A program made the translations under genes and the position numbers. From assembly GCA_944323775.1 (NCBI GenBank), contig CALUTT010000011.1, forward strand, positions 114,342 through 178,341: a DNA stretch of 64,000 nucleotides, given 5' to 3'. This document shows positions 36,469-44,793 of the stretch, one piece after another. This DNA is from an uncultured Bacteroidales bacterium. Its GTDB lineage: Bacteria; Bacteroidota; Bacteroidia; Bacteroidales; UBA932. The first letter of the stretch is position 1. Every line of letters starts with the position of its first letter. The notes below the pieces were generated by a model. That model saw only the letters and a list, made by a program, of their open reading frames with translations. It was not told where the DNA came from and searched no databases.

Positions 36469-37482
36469 TCAATCCTCCGGCTTGTCAACAATTTCTATTT
36501 CAAATATCAGCGGAGAATATCCGGGAATCGCATTGCCGGAGCCGGAAGAGCCGTATCCGAGCCCGGAATAGAATATGCCGACCCCTTTCTCGTGGCTTTT
36601 CATTCTGGAAATGGTATATGAAAAACCGTCGATAAGAGTGCTTTCGGAGTCTCCCATGGTGATCTTGGAATAATCGTCCGCATTGTACTGTATGCTTACA
36701 GGGCCGTATTCGGTTGAAGAAGAGAAAAGCCCGTAACGCCTTGCTGTGTCACGTATCGTGGTATCGAACACCCTTCCGTCGAGGAGCCTTCCGGTATAGT
36801 TGATATAGATCGTCGTGTCGTTCGGAAGACTCTCCAGAGACGAAGGCTGGCCGGTCTGACGGTAATAGCAGCCGAACTTCACGCTGTCCTTGCGGGATAT
36901 CGGATATGTGCGCTCGATGTAGTCGCCGAGAGAATCGATTTCCCAGTCCTCGATGTCGCTTATCGCTTCGACCACCTCAATATCGCATATCGAGTTCGTT
37001 CCGGTGACGTTTGCAAGATACTCCTCGGCAGTGGAATAGCGGGAATATGTCATCAGCCATCCCGGGACGATGATCTTGCGCCGTCCGCCGACTTTCATGG
37101 TCTCCAGAGCCTCCTCTATTCCGGCATAGGCGGAAGCGCGGAGCATTACTTCAGGGCCATAATAGTAGGTCGAGTCATAATCTCCCACCTGCTGCGCCAT
37201 CGACTTGCGGTTGGTGGAGACAACGGTGCCGTCAAGGTTTGACCGCGTGCTGTACACCCGCACGTACGGATAGTCCTCGGCAGTGCCAAGATCATCACCG
37301 GTGCCGGGAATGTCCTCCAGCACATATGCGCCCAGAGCAGTCGGCTCGAGGTCGGGATAGTGGACATGCATCCAGGAGTCGAAGAAGAGCTTCGCTGACT
37401 CGTTCACCGGAGTCTCAATCTTCTTGGCGCAACTGCAGGTCAGCAGGCCCGCAAATGCCAGATATATAAGCAATCTTTTCAT
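36469..37482 (-). CDS. lipoprotein with two FKBP-type domains
   Basis: A 337-residue lipoprotein: signal MKRLLIYLAFAGLLTCSC with Cys16 or Cys18 as the lipid site. Two peptidyl-prolyl isomerase-like regions follow. The second (about 210-335) is close to canonical FKBP, with INYTGRLLDGRVFDTT, LIDGFSYTISRMKSHEKG and a final PLIFEIEIVD. The first (about 45-185) is degenerate, keeping EALETMKVGGRRKIIVPGW but with insertions. It should act on proline bonds of exported proteins at the outer membrane. It starts 25 bases after the NrnA-like gene. Confidence 0.85.
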   Translation of the reverse strand: MKRLLIYLAFAGLLTCSCAKKIETPVNESAKLFFDSWMHVHYPDLEPTALGAYVLEDIPGTGDDLGTAEDYPYVRVYSTRSNLDGTVVSTNRKSMAQQVGDYDSTYYYGPEVMLRASAYAGIEEALETMKVGGRRKIIVPGWLMTYSRYSTAEEYLANVTGTNSICDIEVVEAISDIEDWEIDSLGDYIERTYPISRKDSVKFGCYYRQTGQPSSLESLPNDTTIYINYTGRLLDGRVFDTTIRDTARRYGLFSSSTEYGPVSIQYNADDYSKITMGDSESTLIDGFSYTISRMKSHEKGVGIFYSGLGYGSSGSGNAIPGYSPLIFEIEIVDKPED

Positions 37483-37507
37483 ATTCAGAACTCTACGCAC
37501 TTTCCAT

Positions 37508-38572
37508 TCATTTTTGTTCCGTCTGGGGCAGAGCCTCATCCTGCAAAAACCGAGCCGTCACACTTTCGACATAAGCCTCCACGTCATCGGCAGAAGGCAG
37601 GTCATCAGGAATCCTGAGTCTCCCTCCGGCCGCGTTTTCATGACCGCCGCCGTTGAAATACCTGCGCGCCATGCGGCTCGCTGAAAAACCTTTCTTAGAC
37701 CGGATCGACACCCTGAAGACATCTCCGTCCTCCTTGAGGAAAAGGCTGAAGCGGACCCCGGACATGCTAAGCGGAATATTGACGAAACCTTCCGTCTCAC
37801 CGTCCTGAAGTCCGAAGCGAGCGATTGTCTGACGGTCGAACACCGCATACGCGACACCGTTCCCGGACACGTGCATCCTTTCGAGCAGCAGTGACCCCAT
37901 CGCCCGGAGCCTGTTTTCCCTGTAGCTGGAGTACAGGCGGTCCAGAATAAGATTCCTGTCAACGCCTGCGGCAAGAAGGTCGGCAGCCATCGACAGTGTA
38001 GAAGGGAACACAGAGTTCGCAAAGTTGTTAGTATCGGTGGTCATGCCCGCCATCAGACAGAAAGCACTGCGCTGGGGCAGATCGGACGCCCTGCGGACAC
38101 CGGGCATCCTCATAAGGATATGGTAGAGCAGTTCGCAGGTCGATGAGACGTCCACACTGCTGAAAACCAGGCCGTATGAAGCAAGGTCGGGGCTCTGGTG
38201 ATGGTCAATCAGCACCTTGCGGCACCGTGCACCGGCGAGATGACGCTCAAGCGAGTCCGTCCGGCTGAAATCGCCGTGGTCCAGACTCACTATCAGATCG
38301 CTCCCGGCAATACGCCCTGCGGCAAGGTCCATGTCGCTGGAGGCATCTATCACATCCGATGGAGTGACCATGAAATCAAGGGTGGACGGGTATGCGTCGG
38401 GAGCAAGAATGAGCACGTCGCTTCCGAAAGCCTTCCTGAGATACCCGGCAAGAGCCGAGGCACTGCCCATGGCGTCTCCGTCAGGCCGCGCATGCACCAC
38501 CAGGCTGACCGTCCCGGCGCTGCTGAACCATTCATGAAGCGTCGAATATGACTTTCTCGAGAATCTCACCAT
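37508..38572 (-). CDS. DHH-family phosphoesterase (NrnA-like)
   Basis: Degrades 2-5 nt RNA (nanoRNA) and/or 3'-phosphoadenosine phosphate. The 354-residue protein has DHH domain motifs HARPDGDAMGS near residue 27, LDHGD near 97, the DHH triplet in LIDHHQSPD near 122 and GMTTDTNNF near 172. The DHHA1 domain ends in FNGGGHENAAGGRL near residue 311. All metal-binding residues appear intact. It heads the run to the FKBP lipoprotein, MATE exporter and kinase-like protein. Confidence 0.9.
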   Translation of the reverse strand: MVRFSRKSYSTLHEWFSSAGTVSLVVHARPDGDAMGSASALAGYLRKAFGSDVLILAPDAYPSTLDFMVTPSDVIDASSDMDLAAGRIAGSDLIVSLDHGDFSRTDSLERHLAGARCRKVLIDHHQSPDLASYGLVFSSVDVSSTCELLYHILMRMPGVRRASDLPQRSAFCLMAGMTTDTNNFANSVFPSTLSMAADLLAAGVDRNLILDRLYSSYRENRLRAMGSLLLERMHVSGNGVAYAVFDRQTIARFGLQDGETEGFVNIPLSMSGVRFSLFLKEDGDVFRVSIRSKKGFSASRMARRYFNGGGHENAAGGRLRIPDDLPSADDVEAYVESVTARFLQDEALPQTEQK

Positions 38573-38607
38573 AAGCAGTCAAATCAACTGCAAAATTAAT
38601 AAGAATA

Positions 38608-38638
38608 TTGCAAATGATAAATCAATTTCGTAACTTTG
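38608..38638 (+). promoter_or_regulatory. promoter of the 38678-40358 operon
   Basis: TTG (38608-38610), 20 bases, TAACTTTG (38631-38638): full consensus, about 36 bases of leader. Confidence 0.75.
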
Positions 38639-38677
38639 TACGACTTTGGAAATTTATAAATAATAACATAAGACAAA

Positions 38678-39367
38678 ATGAAAAAGCCAGTAAAGATTAT
38701 CGTAGAAGTAGTGCTTTTTGTGGTAATCGTGCTCCTTGTGTACGGAATCTACAGCAGCATTATGGAGCCTGTCAACTTTGAAAAGCAGAGGAGTTACCGC
38801 GAAGACATCGCAATCCAGAGACTCAAGGACGTGCGTACGCTCCAGGTTGCATTCCTGGCGGAAAACGGCCACTATGCAGCCACCGTGGATTCCCTCATAT
38901 CGTTCTACAACGACGATGACATGGTAGTCACCCTCAGCATCGGCTCTCCTGACGACTCCGCATCCGTGGCTCACACGAACGCCATCAAGAAGGCAAACCG
39001 CAGGATTACCAACCAGGAACTCTACGAGATGTATCTTGCAGGTGACAAGAACCTTGTCTTCTCAATCGAGAACAAGATCCCGGTAAAGGACACCCTCTTC
39101 AATGACCGCACCGATTTCTGCGTAGACTCGCTGAAGTACATACCCTTCTCCGGCGACACTCTCATCATCACTTCGACAATCAAGACCGTATCTGGCGTGC
39201 CTGTTCCCCTCTTCGAGGCAAAGATGCCGTACAAGTCACTTCTCAAGGGACTTGACAACCAGCTGCGAATCAACCTTGACGACGAGCGCAAGACCCAGCA
39301 GAGATACGAGGGTCTGCAGGTAGGCTCTATCAACGCGCCTAACAACAACGCCGGTAACTGGGAGTAA
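38678..39367 (+). CDS. conserved single-pass membrane protein, function unknown
   Basis: A 229-residue protein with one N-terminal membrane segment (IIVEVVLFVVIVLLVYGIY, residues 7-25) and an extracytoplasmic remainder. The region after the helix (RLKDVRTLQVAFLAENGHYA) resembles the long amphipathic start of pseudopilins, but there is no prepilin cleavage motif. I know similar proteins only as hypotheticals of Bacteroidales. It is followed two bases later by the DUF3822 gene. Confidence 0.75.
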   Translation: MKKPVKIIVEVVLFVVIVLLVYGIYSSIMEPVNFEKQRSYREDIAIQRLKDVRTLQVAFLAENGHYAATVDSLISFYNDDDMVVTLSIGSPDDSASVAHTNAIKKANRRITNQELYEMYLAGDKNLVFSIENKIPVKDTLFNDRTDFCVDSLKYIPFSGDTLIITSTIKTVSGVPVPLFEAKMPYKSLLKGLDNQLRINLDDERKTQQRYEGLQVGSINAPNNNAGNWE

Positions 39368-39369
39368 CA

Positions 39370-39831
39370 GTGTTTACGCTGGTACCTTCCAACTTCTTCG
39401 ACCCTGCCCGCGGGCTTGATGCACTCAAGGAAGTGGGTCAGGTTGACGGAAAGGATTGCAAGGTCGAACATCTGGACATACCTCAATACAATGCTGTCCT
39501 CGTCTACACGGTAGATGGGGACAGCATCGGTAATATGCCGCCTATCGCGGAAGTTCTCGAAAGACTCCCTGAGTGTCCGGAATACAACAAGATACTCTGC
39601 CTGCACAAAGAGGGCAGGCTCTACCTTGCAATCGCACAGGGGAAGCAGCTGCTCCTTGCAAACGAATACAGGGCTGCGGACTTCACCACGGCGGAATACT
39701 TCATCTTTCTGGCAGTCAAGTCAATGCAGATCAACCCGGAAGTCTCCACGATAACCTGGATGGGAAAGCTGGGCGAAGAAGAAAAGATGTCGCTATACCG
39801 CTATTTCAAGTCAGTGACGACCAGGACATGA
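39370..39831 (+). CDS. DUF3822 family protein, apparently N-terminally short
   Basis: A 153-residue protein beginning at a GTG (FTLVPSNFFDP...), two bases after the preceding stop. The frame is closed upstream by a TAA at 39355-39357. DUF3822 proteins, which usually sit beside rsmD in Bacteroidales, are as I recall about 250 residues with a sugar-kinase-like fold; the part present here fits the second half. It either lost its first domain or represents a short branch. The stop overlaps the rsmD start by four bases. Confidence 0.65.
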   Translation: MFTLVPSNFFDPARGLDALKEVGQVDGKDCKVEHLDIPQYNAVLVYTVDGDSIGNMPPIAEVLERLPECPEYNKILCLHKEGRLYLAIAQGKQLLLANEYRAADFTTAEYFIFLAVKSMQINPEVSTITWMGKLGEEEKMSLYRYFKSVTTRT

Positions 39832-40358
39832 GGATAATCGGAGGAAAACTCAAGGGGAGGACAATAACGCCTCCGGCGGCGTATGCGGCAAGGCCGACCA
39901 CGGACTTTGCCAAGGAAGGCCTGTTCAACACCCTGAACAACGAATATGAAATGGACTCCCTGAAGGTCCTGGACCTGTTCGGGGGGACAGGGTCCATCAG
40001 CTTTGAATTCGCTTCGAGAGGTGCCGGAAGAGTCTACTGCATCGAGATGAACAGGGATAACGCCTCCTTTATCAGAAACGAGGCAAAACGGCTCTCTCTG
40101 GACAACGTGACGGTAGTTCATGCAAACGTATTCGACTTCATACCGATATGCCGGGAAAAGTTCGACATAATATTCGCCGACCCGCCATATTCCATGGACG
40201 GACTGGAGACACTGCCGGACAGAATCATGAGCAGAGACCTCCTTCATCCGGGATGCTACTTCATTCTGGAACACGGTGAGGAAAGGTCATTCACCGGGCA
40301 CCCACGCTTCATCAAGGAAAAAACATACGGCAGGGTTCATTTCTCCTTCTTCGAATAG
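39828..40358 (+). CDS. rsmD: 16S rRNA (guanine966-N2)-methyltransferase
   Basis: Methylates G966 of 16S rRNA using S-adenosylmethionine. The 176-residue protein starts MRIIGGKLKGRTITPP, the standard RsmD start. It has the SAM-binding LDLFGGTGSISFEFASRGA near residue 48 and the catalytic DPPY motif in IIFADPPYSM near residue 118. The ATG is within the end of the DUF3822 gene (ATGA), so the longer reading frame upstream is a shadow of that gene. Confidence 0.94.
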   Translation: MRIIGGKLKGRTITPPAAYAARPTTDFAKEGLFNTLNNEYEMDSLKVLDLFGGTGSISFEFASRGAGRVYCIEMNRDNASFIRNEAKRLSLDNVTVVHANVFDFIPICREKFDIIFADPPYSMDGLETLPDRIMSRDLLHPGCYFILEHGEERSFTGHPRFIKEKTYGRVHFSFFE

Positions 40359-40403
40359 AAGACAGAAAAGAACCCCGCCGTCAGATTATAATGAATCCGG
40401 GCC

Positions 40404-41315
40404 TCAGCGACTGACGGACATCACTGCCTCAGCTATCGAGTTCAGCTTGGTATCAACGCTGTCAGCACGGCTGGCAAGTATGCAAGGAGCGGTGGTTCCT
40501 ACAAGCATGCCTGCCTGGCGCACTCCGGTAGAGAGTTTTGAATTCGATTTCCAGAACACGTTTGCAGACTCGATGTTGGGGAAAAGAAGGCAGTCTGCAT
40601 CTCCCGCAACCGGACTTGAAAGCTTCTTGATTCTCACTGATTCCTCGTCAAGCGCTACGTCAAGTGCAAGAGGACCGTCACCGATGCAGGCGCCGAGCTG
40701 GCCGCGGTCAGCCATCTTAGACAACATCGCACCCTCGATGCATGCGGGCATGGAGTCAAGCATCTGTTCTGATGCTGCTATGAAAGCGATCTTCGGCTTC
40801 TCGATTCCGAAAGAACGGGCCACGCCAAGAAGGAACCCGCTGATCTTGACCTTCTGCCTGAAATCAGGGAGAGGCACGACGGCCATGTCGCTCATGAAGA
40901 TAAGCTTGTGGTAATTGGGATTCTCGATGACTCCGACATGGCTGAGCAGCCCCTTGGGAGGAAGAAGCCCCGTTTCCTTGTTGAGGATGGCGCGCAGGAA
41001 CTTGTCGGTTGAGCAAAGCCCCTTCATCAGCACGTCGCCCTGCTTGTCGTGAACCATCTGGACAGCCTGTGCGACAGACTTCAGTTCATCGGGATTGTTG
41101 ACAATCTCGAACTTGCTCGGGTCAAGCCCAAGGCTGGAACATACGGCCGAGATTTTCTCGGAATCACCGACCAGCGTTGCGGTAACGATACCTTCCTCGA
41201 CAGCCTTGTATGCAGCCTCGATGGAGTGTTCGTCCACTCCCCAGGCAACGACCAGTTTCTTGCAGACACCCTTCGCTTTCAGAGAGGCGAATACGTCATT
41301 GAAAGATTTAATCAT
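40404..41315 (-). CDS. ptb: phosphate acyltransferase, Ptb-like
   Basis: Exchanges CoA for phosphate on short-chain acyl groups. The 303-residue length and sequence fit phosphate butyryltransferase more than phosphotransacetylase. The diagnostic stretches are LLSHVGVIENPNYHKLIFM and SDMAVVPLPDFRQKVKI near residues 125-165, which in Ptb of clostridia and bacilli read similarly, and GPLALDVALD near 215. It lies 16 bases after an acetate-kinase-like gene, so the pair would form acyl phosphate then ATP. Specificity (butyrate, propionate, acetate) is uncertain. Confidence 0.8.
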   Translation of the reverse strand: MIKSFNDVFASLKAKGVCKKLVVAWGVDEHSIEAAYKAVEEGIVTATLVGDSEKISAVCSSLGLDPSKFEIVNNPDELKSVAQAVQMVHDKQGDVLMKGLCSTDKFLRAILNKETGLLPPKGLLSHVGVIENPNYHKLIFMSDMAVVPLPDFRQKVKISGFLLGVARSFGIEKPKIAFIAASEQMLDSMPACIEGAMLSKMADRGQLGACIGDGPLALDVALDEESVRIKKLSSPVAGDADCLLFPNIESANVFWKSNSKLSTGVRQAGMLVGTTAPCILASRADSVDTKLNSIAEAVMSVSR

Positions 41316-41331
41316 AACGGTATATCTAGTT

Positions 41332-42540
41332 TTAGAGTTCTGAAACAATATGCATGGTGTCACGGGCAATAACAAGTTCCTCGTTGGTAGGCACCATGGC
41401 AACCTTGACCGCAGAGTCGGCCGCGGACATCAGGATCTCCCCGGCGGCATTGGCCTTCGCATGGCCGTCAAGCCGTACTCCGAGGTATCCGAAATTGGCG
41501 CATATGCGCTGGAGCAGGTCAGGATTGTTCTCGCCTATGCCAGCCGTGAACACGATCAGGTCCACACCGTTCATCTCGGCAACGTACGCACCGATATTCT
41601 TGACAGTATCAAAACACAGTTTCTTCAGGACTGTCCTGGCTCTCTGGTCACCCTCGGAGGCAAGCCTGCTGAGATCGCGCATGTCGGAGCTCTTGCCGGA
41701 AAGCCCGAGGAATCCGCTCTTGTTGTTCAGCACTTCCGTCATCTCGTCCGGCGTAAGGTTCTCTTTCTTCATGATATAGGGAACAATATTGGCGTCAATG
41801 TTGCCGCAGCGGGTTCCCATGATCATTCCTTCCAGAGGAGTGAATCCCATCGAGGTGTCGATGCTCTTGCCGTTGCGTATCGCCGTGATGGAACTGCCGT
41901 TTCCGAGATGGCAGGTGATTATCCTGGAATTCTCGATGTCAATTCCTGCGAGAGCCGCCGCCTTGCGTGAGACATACTGGTGAGAGGTACCGTGGGCACC
42001 GTAACGGCGTACGCGATACTTGGTATAATACTCATAAGGGAGGGCATACATGTATGCATACGGCTCCATCGTCTGGTGAAAGGCAGTGTCGAAAGTCACG
42101 ACCTGCGGCACGTCCGGCAGCACATGGGAGATGGCGTGGATGCCAAGGAGATGGGCCGGATTGTGAAGAGGCGCGAAATCGCAGCATATCTCTATCTTCT
42201 TGATCACATCCTCGTCAACGAGAGTGCTCCCGGAGAAGAAATCGGCACCCTGCACTATACGGTGCCCGACGGCCTCGATGTCGTCGAAACTGTGAAGAAC
42301 TCCGTGCACGGGATCCACCAGAGCGTCGAGGACCAGCTTCATTCCGACCTTGTGGTCGGGTATAGGCTGGCTGACGACATACTGTTCCTTGCCAGTCGGC
42401 CTGTGTTTGAGCTGCCCTTCGGGAAGCCCGATCTTTTCGACTATGCCCTTTGCGAGCATGTCATAAACATCATCGCTCTTCATGTCAAGAAGCTGGTACT
42501 TGATAGAAGAACTGCCGCAATTGATTACCAGAATTATCAT
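41332..42540 (-). CDS. ackA: acetate kinase
   Basis: Forms ATP from acetyl phosphate in fermentation. The 402-residue ASKHA kinase matches AckA rather than butyrate kinase: it begins ILVINCGSSSIKYQLLD, has GHRIVQGADF, CHLGNGSSITAI, DTSMGFTPLEGMIMGTRCG near residue 228 and FTAGIGENN near 330. The usual RRYGFHGTSH reads RRYGAHGTSH. A TAATTTTG box at 42587-42594 may be its promoter. It is paired with a Ptb-like rather than a typical Pta enzyme. Confidence 0.93.
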   Translation of the reverse strand: MIILVINCGSSSIKYQLLDMKSDDVYDMLAKGIVEKIGLPEGQLKHRPTGKEQYVVSQPIPDHKVGMKLVLDALVDPVHGVLHSFDDIEAVGHRIVQGADFFSGSTLVDEDVIKKIEICCDFAPLHNPAHLLGIHAISHVLPDVPQVVTFDTAFHQTMEPYAYMYALPYEYYTKYRVRRYGAHGTSHQYVSRKAAALAGIDIENSRIITCHLGNGSSITAIRNGKSIDTSMGFTPLEGMIMGTRCGNIDANIVPYIMKKENLTPDEMTEVLNNKSGFLGLSGKSSDMRDLSRLASEGDQRARTVLKKLCFDTVKNIGAYVAEMNGVDLIVFTAGIGENNPDLLQRICANFGYLGVRLDGHAKANAAGEILMSAADSAVKVAMVPTNEELVIARDTMHIVSEL

Positions 42541-42586
42541 AAAATCCAGAAAAAGTGTCTTGGTCAGTTAAATGATTATAACCTCA

Positions 42587-42594
42587 CAAAATTA
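42587..42594 (-). promoter_or_regulatory. -7 box for the ackA-ptb pair
   Basis: TAATTTTG on the minus strand, 46 bases before the ackA ATG; no clear -33 TTG. Confidence 0.4.
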
Positions 42595-42628
42595 CTAATA
42601 ATTATGTAGATTCGGAAAAATTTCTGCT

Positions 42629-43693
42629 ATGGCGGCACGTTACGACATACGTCTGGCATGTGTGCCGTTCACGGCCGGGACGGCACTTGCCTGCATGATT
42701 CCCGACAAGGCCACGGCTACGGCCGCGATGATACTGGGACCATGCACCGTCATGCTCGCATTATGGTTTCTGCGACGGGGTGGCAGATCTGTGATAATTG
42801 CGGCGCTGGCCACGGCCGGAATGTTCTGCCTTTGTTCGTCAAGGACCGGCGTGGCCCCGTACAGGCAGCCGGGAGGCCTCTCTGAGCGCGCAATGGACAG
42901 TCTGTGCTCAGTAATAGACTCGCTGGAATTCACCTCCGGAGAAACCGGTCCGATGATAAAGGCTCTGGTAACCGGACGGCAGGAAGAACTGCCGGAACAT
43001 GTGTCGGAGGCATTCAGACAGGCGGGAACCGCACATATACTCGCCCTCTCGGGTATGCATCTGTGCCTGCTGTACGGTCTGCTCTCGGCCTTGATGGCAT
43101 GGACGGGAGGCAACAAGGCCGCGCTGATGGCAAGAAGCGTCGTAAGCGTGGCGGCATGCGGATTCTACTGCGCCATGGCCGGAAACGGCCCTTCCCTGTT
43201 CAGGGCGTTTCTTTTCGTTCTGTTCAATGAAATCGCACGCAACCTCCCAGGCAGGGGAAGGAACGGGCCGAACATTTTCTGCGCGGCGCTGACTGTCCAG
43301 CTGGCCATCGACCCGTCAGACATACGGTCGGCAGGATTCCAGTTGTCATACCTGTCAGTACTTGCGATAATGACTCTGTATCCCAAGCTGGACTCTCTCT
43401 ACCCGGCAGAAGCCGGAAGGATACGGAAAAGGATATGGTCGGCAGCAGCGCTCAGCATATCATGCCAGCTGTATACGGCCCCTGCCGTAATGCTGTATTT
43501 CGGGACTTTCCCCAGATATTTCCTGATAGGGAACCTCGTCGGCGTTCCGCTCAGCACGGCACTGATATTCGCCTCAGTCGTATGTATAGCCCTTGAGGCG
43601 GCCGGAATCTGCCCGGAATTCGCCCTGAGAGCGACGCAGGCTCTGGGACAGGCGCTGATCCTGAGTATGGAGACAATCAGAGGGCTGACTTGA
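42629..43693 (+). CDS. short ComEC/Rec2-type membrane protein
   Basis: A 354-residue membrane protein limited to the ComEC competence domain, with about eight hydrophobic segments. The signature is AGTAHILALSGMHLCLLYG near residue 133, with FQLSYLSVLAIM near 237. The N-terminal DUF4131 region is only partly present and there is no C-terminal beta-lactamase domain, whereas full ComEC has both. It could form the channel for single-stranded DNA uptake, but function from such a short version is uncertain. Its last 17 bases overlap a convergent lipoprotein gene. Confidence 0.82.
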   Translation: MAARYDIRLACVPFTAGTALACMIPDKATATAAMILGPCTVMLALWFLRRGGRSVIIAALATAGMFCLCSSRTGVAPYRQPGGLSERAMDSLCSVIDSLEFTSGETGPMIKALVTGRQEELPEHVSEAFRQAGTAHILALSGMHLCLLYGLLSALMAWTGGNKAALMARSVVSVAACGFYCAMAGNGPSLFRAFLFVLFNEIARNLPGRGRNGPNIFCAALTVQLAIDPSDIRSAGFQLSYLSVLAIMTLYPKLDSLYPAEAGRIRKRIWSAAALSISCQLYTAPAVMLYFGTFPRYFLIGNLVGVPLSTALIFASVVCIALEAAGICPEFALRATQALGQALILSMETIRGLT

Positions 43694-44699
43694 CACAGCG
43701 TACGGAAGCCCCGAAGTCATGCTTGTCCGCGGTACTCCTGTAGACAATGTCGTTCTCTTCATAGAGGTATCTGTAGACTCCCTTGCCCGACTCCTCATCG
43801 GAAGTCCAGAAAGCGGCATAGGAGTAGACATTGACAAAAGAAAAACCGTTGTCCGCCATTACGGCATATCCTGCCGGCATTACGGACAGGTGGGAGGCGT
43901 CCGTGACCTTGACACCCGGCCAGTACTCCCACATTCTGGTTCCGTTGAAATACAGGTCGGCCATCAGCGCTCCGGCCAGACCCCTCAGGTCAGATCCTGC
44001 CTCTCCCCCGTTCCCGAAAGTCTCGGACAGCTCGACCCAGTCTTCATCGCTGGGCAGGCGCCACCCTTCGGGGCAAGCGTTCTGGGCCTCCTCCCAGCTG
44101 TAGTACCTGCCGAAGATATCATCCATCACACCGCATCCGACGTATGAGGCCCCGGCACCGCTCCACGCAAGGTTGCTGCGCATCCAGTAGGTGTCCCCGC
44201 ATCTGGTATACAGATAATTCTTCATGATTCCGCCCCTTGTGTCGGTAAAGAGGAGGTCAGAGTCATAATTGACAAAACCGGTTATTGACCCGTCACCGTC
44301 GAGACCGCCCTTGACAACGGTCATCTCGCAGGTTGCGGTTGTGCCGTAGTACTTGTCGCTTGACGTCGCGCCGAAAACGAGCGACACAGGCCCCAGAGTA
44401 TCGGAAACGGTGACAGTATAGACAGGTTCCAGAATCTCGCCAGCGGGCGAGACCACCGTATCGGTCTTCTCGGTGAAAGGGTTTTTGAAATAATATCCCA
44501 GGGGACCGCCGTCAGACCTGGATGCAGTCATCATCGTATCCACACTGAACGACTTGCTGAAACCCTGTCCGACGTACTCAGGCATGGTGACCTTCAGATC
44601 GCCGTCAAGGAATTCCTTGGCTGTCGATTCGTCCTTTTTGCAACCGCAAAAGGCTGCCGCCAGCAGGGCCGCTGACAATACTATTTTCGAGAATCTCAT
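43677..44699 (-). CDS. lipoprotein with a FISUMP-type domain
   Basis: A 340-residue lipoprotein: signal MRFSKIVLSAALLAAAFCGC with the lipid Cys20. The C-terminal part carries the Fibrobacter succinogenes major paralogous domain pattern: YYSWEEAQNACPEGWRLPSD near residue 204, then the WVELSETFG and terminal VRCVKSAL elements. This C-type-lectin-like domain is common in surface lipoproteins of gut Bacteroidota and its ligand is unknown. The start at 44699 is preferred over 44837, which would cross the promoter region and the divergent apbE start. Confidence 0.83.
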   Translation of the reverse strand: MRFSKIVLSAALLAAAFCGCKKDESTAKEFLDGDLKVTMPEYVGQGFSKSFSVDTMMTASRSDGGPLGYYFKNPFTEKTDTVVSPAGEILEPVYTVTVSDTLGPVSLVFGATSSDKYYGTTATCEMTVVKGGLDGDGSITGFVNYDSDLLFTDTRGGIMKNYLYTRCGDTYWMRSNLAWSGAGASYVGCGVMDDIFGRYYSWEEAQNACPEGWRLPSDEDWVELSETFGNGGEAGSDLRGLAGALMADLYFNGTRMWEYWPGVKVTDASHLSVMPAGYAVMADNGFSFVNVYSYAAFWTSDEESGKGVYRYLYEENDIVYRSTADKHDFGASVRCVKSAL

Positions 44700-44724
44700 A
44701 CTGTTCCGGTTGTACAACAATTTG

Positions 44725-44732
44725 CAAATATA
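44725..44732 (-). promoter_or_regulatory. -7 box for the FISUMP-type lipoprotein gene
   Basis: TATATTTG on the minus strand, 25 bases before the ATG; -33 element not clear. Confidence 0.4.
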
Positions 44733-44765
44733 ACAAACAAGATCTTCTTTTGAGTGAAAAACATT

Positions 44766-44773
44766 TAACTTTG
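44766..44773 (+). promoter_or_regulatory. -7 box for apbE
   Basis: TAACTTTG on the plus strand, 20 bases before the apbE ATG; the nearest TTTTG is 13 bases upstream, closer than consensus. Confidence 0.45.
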
Positions 44774-44793
44774 TACAAATTCTTTGCCGTACA

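Noticed and set aside
40360-40415. CCGTCAG/CTGACGG inverted repeat between rsmD and ptb as a terminator
   Set aside because: The loop exceeds 20 bases and the right arm is within the ptb coding end.
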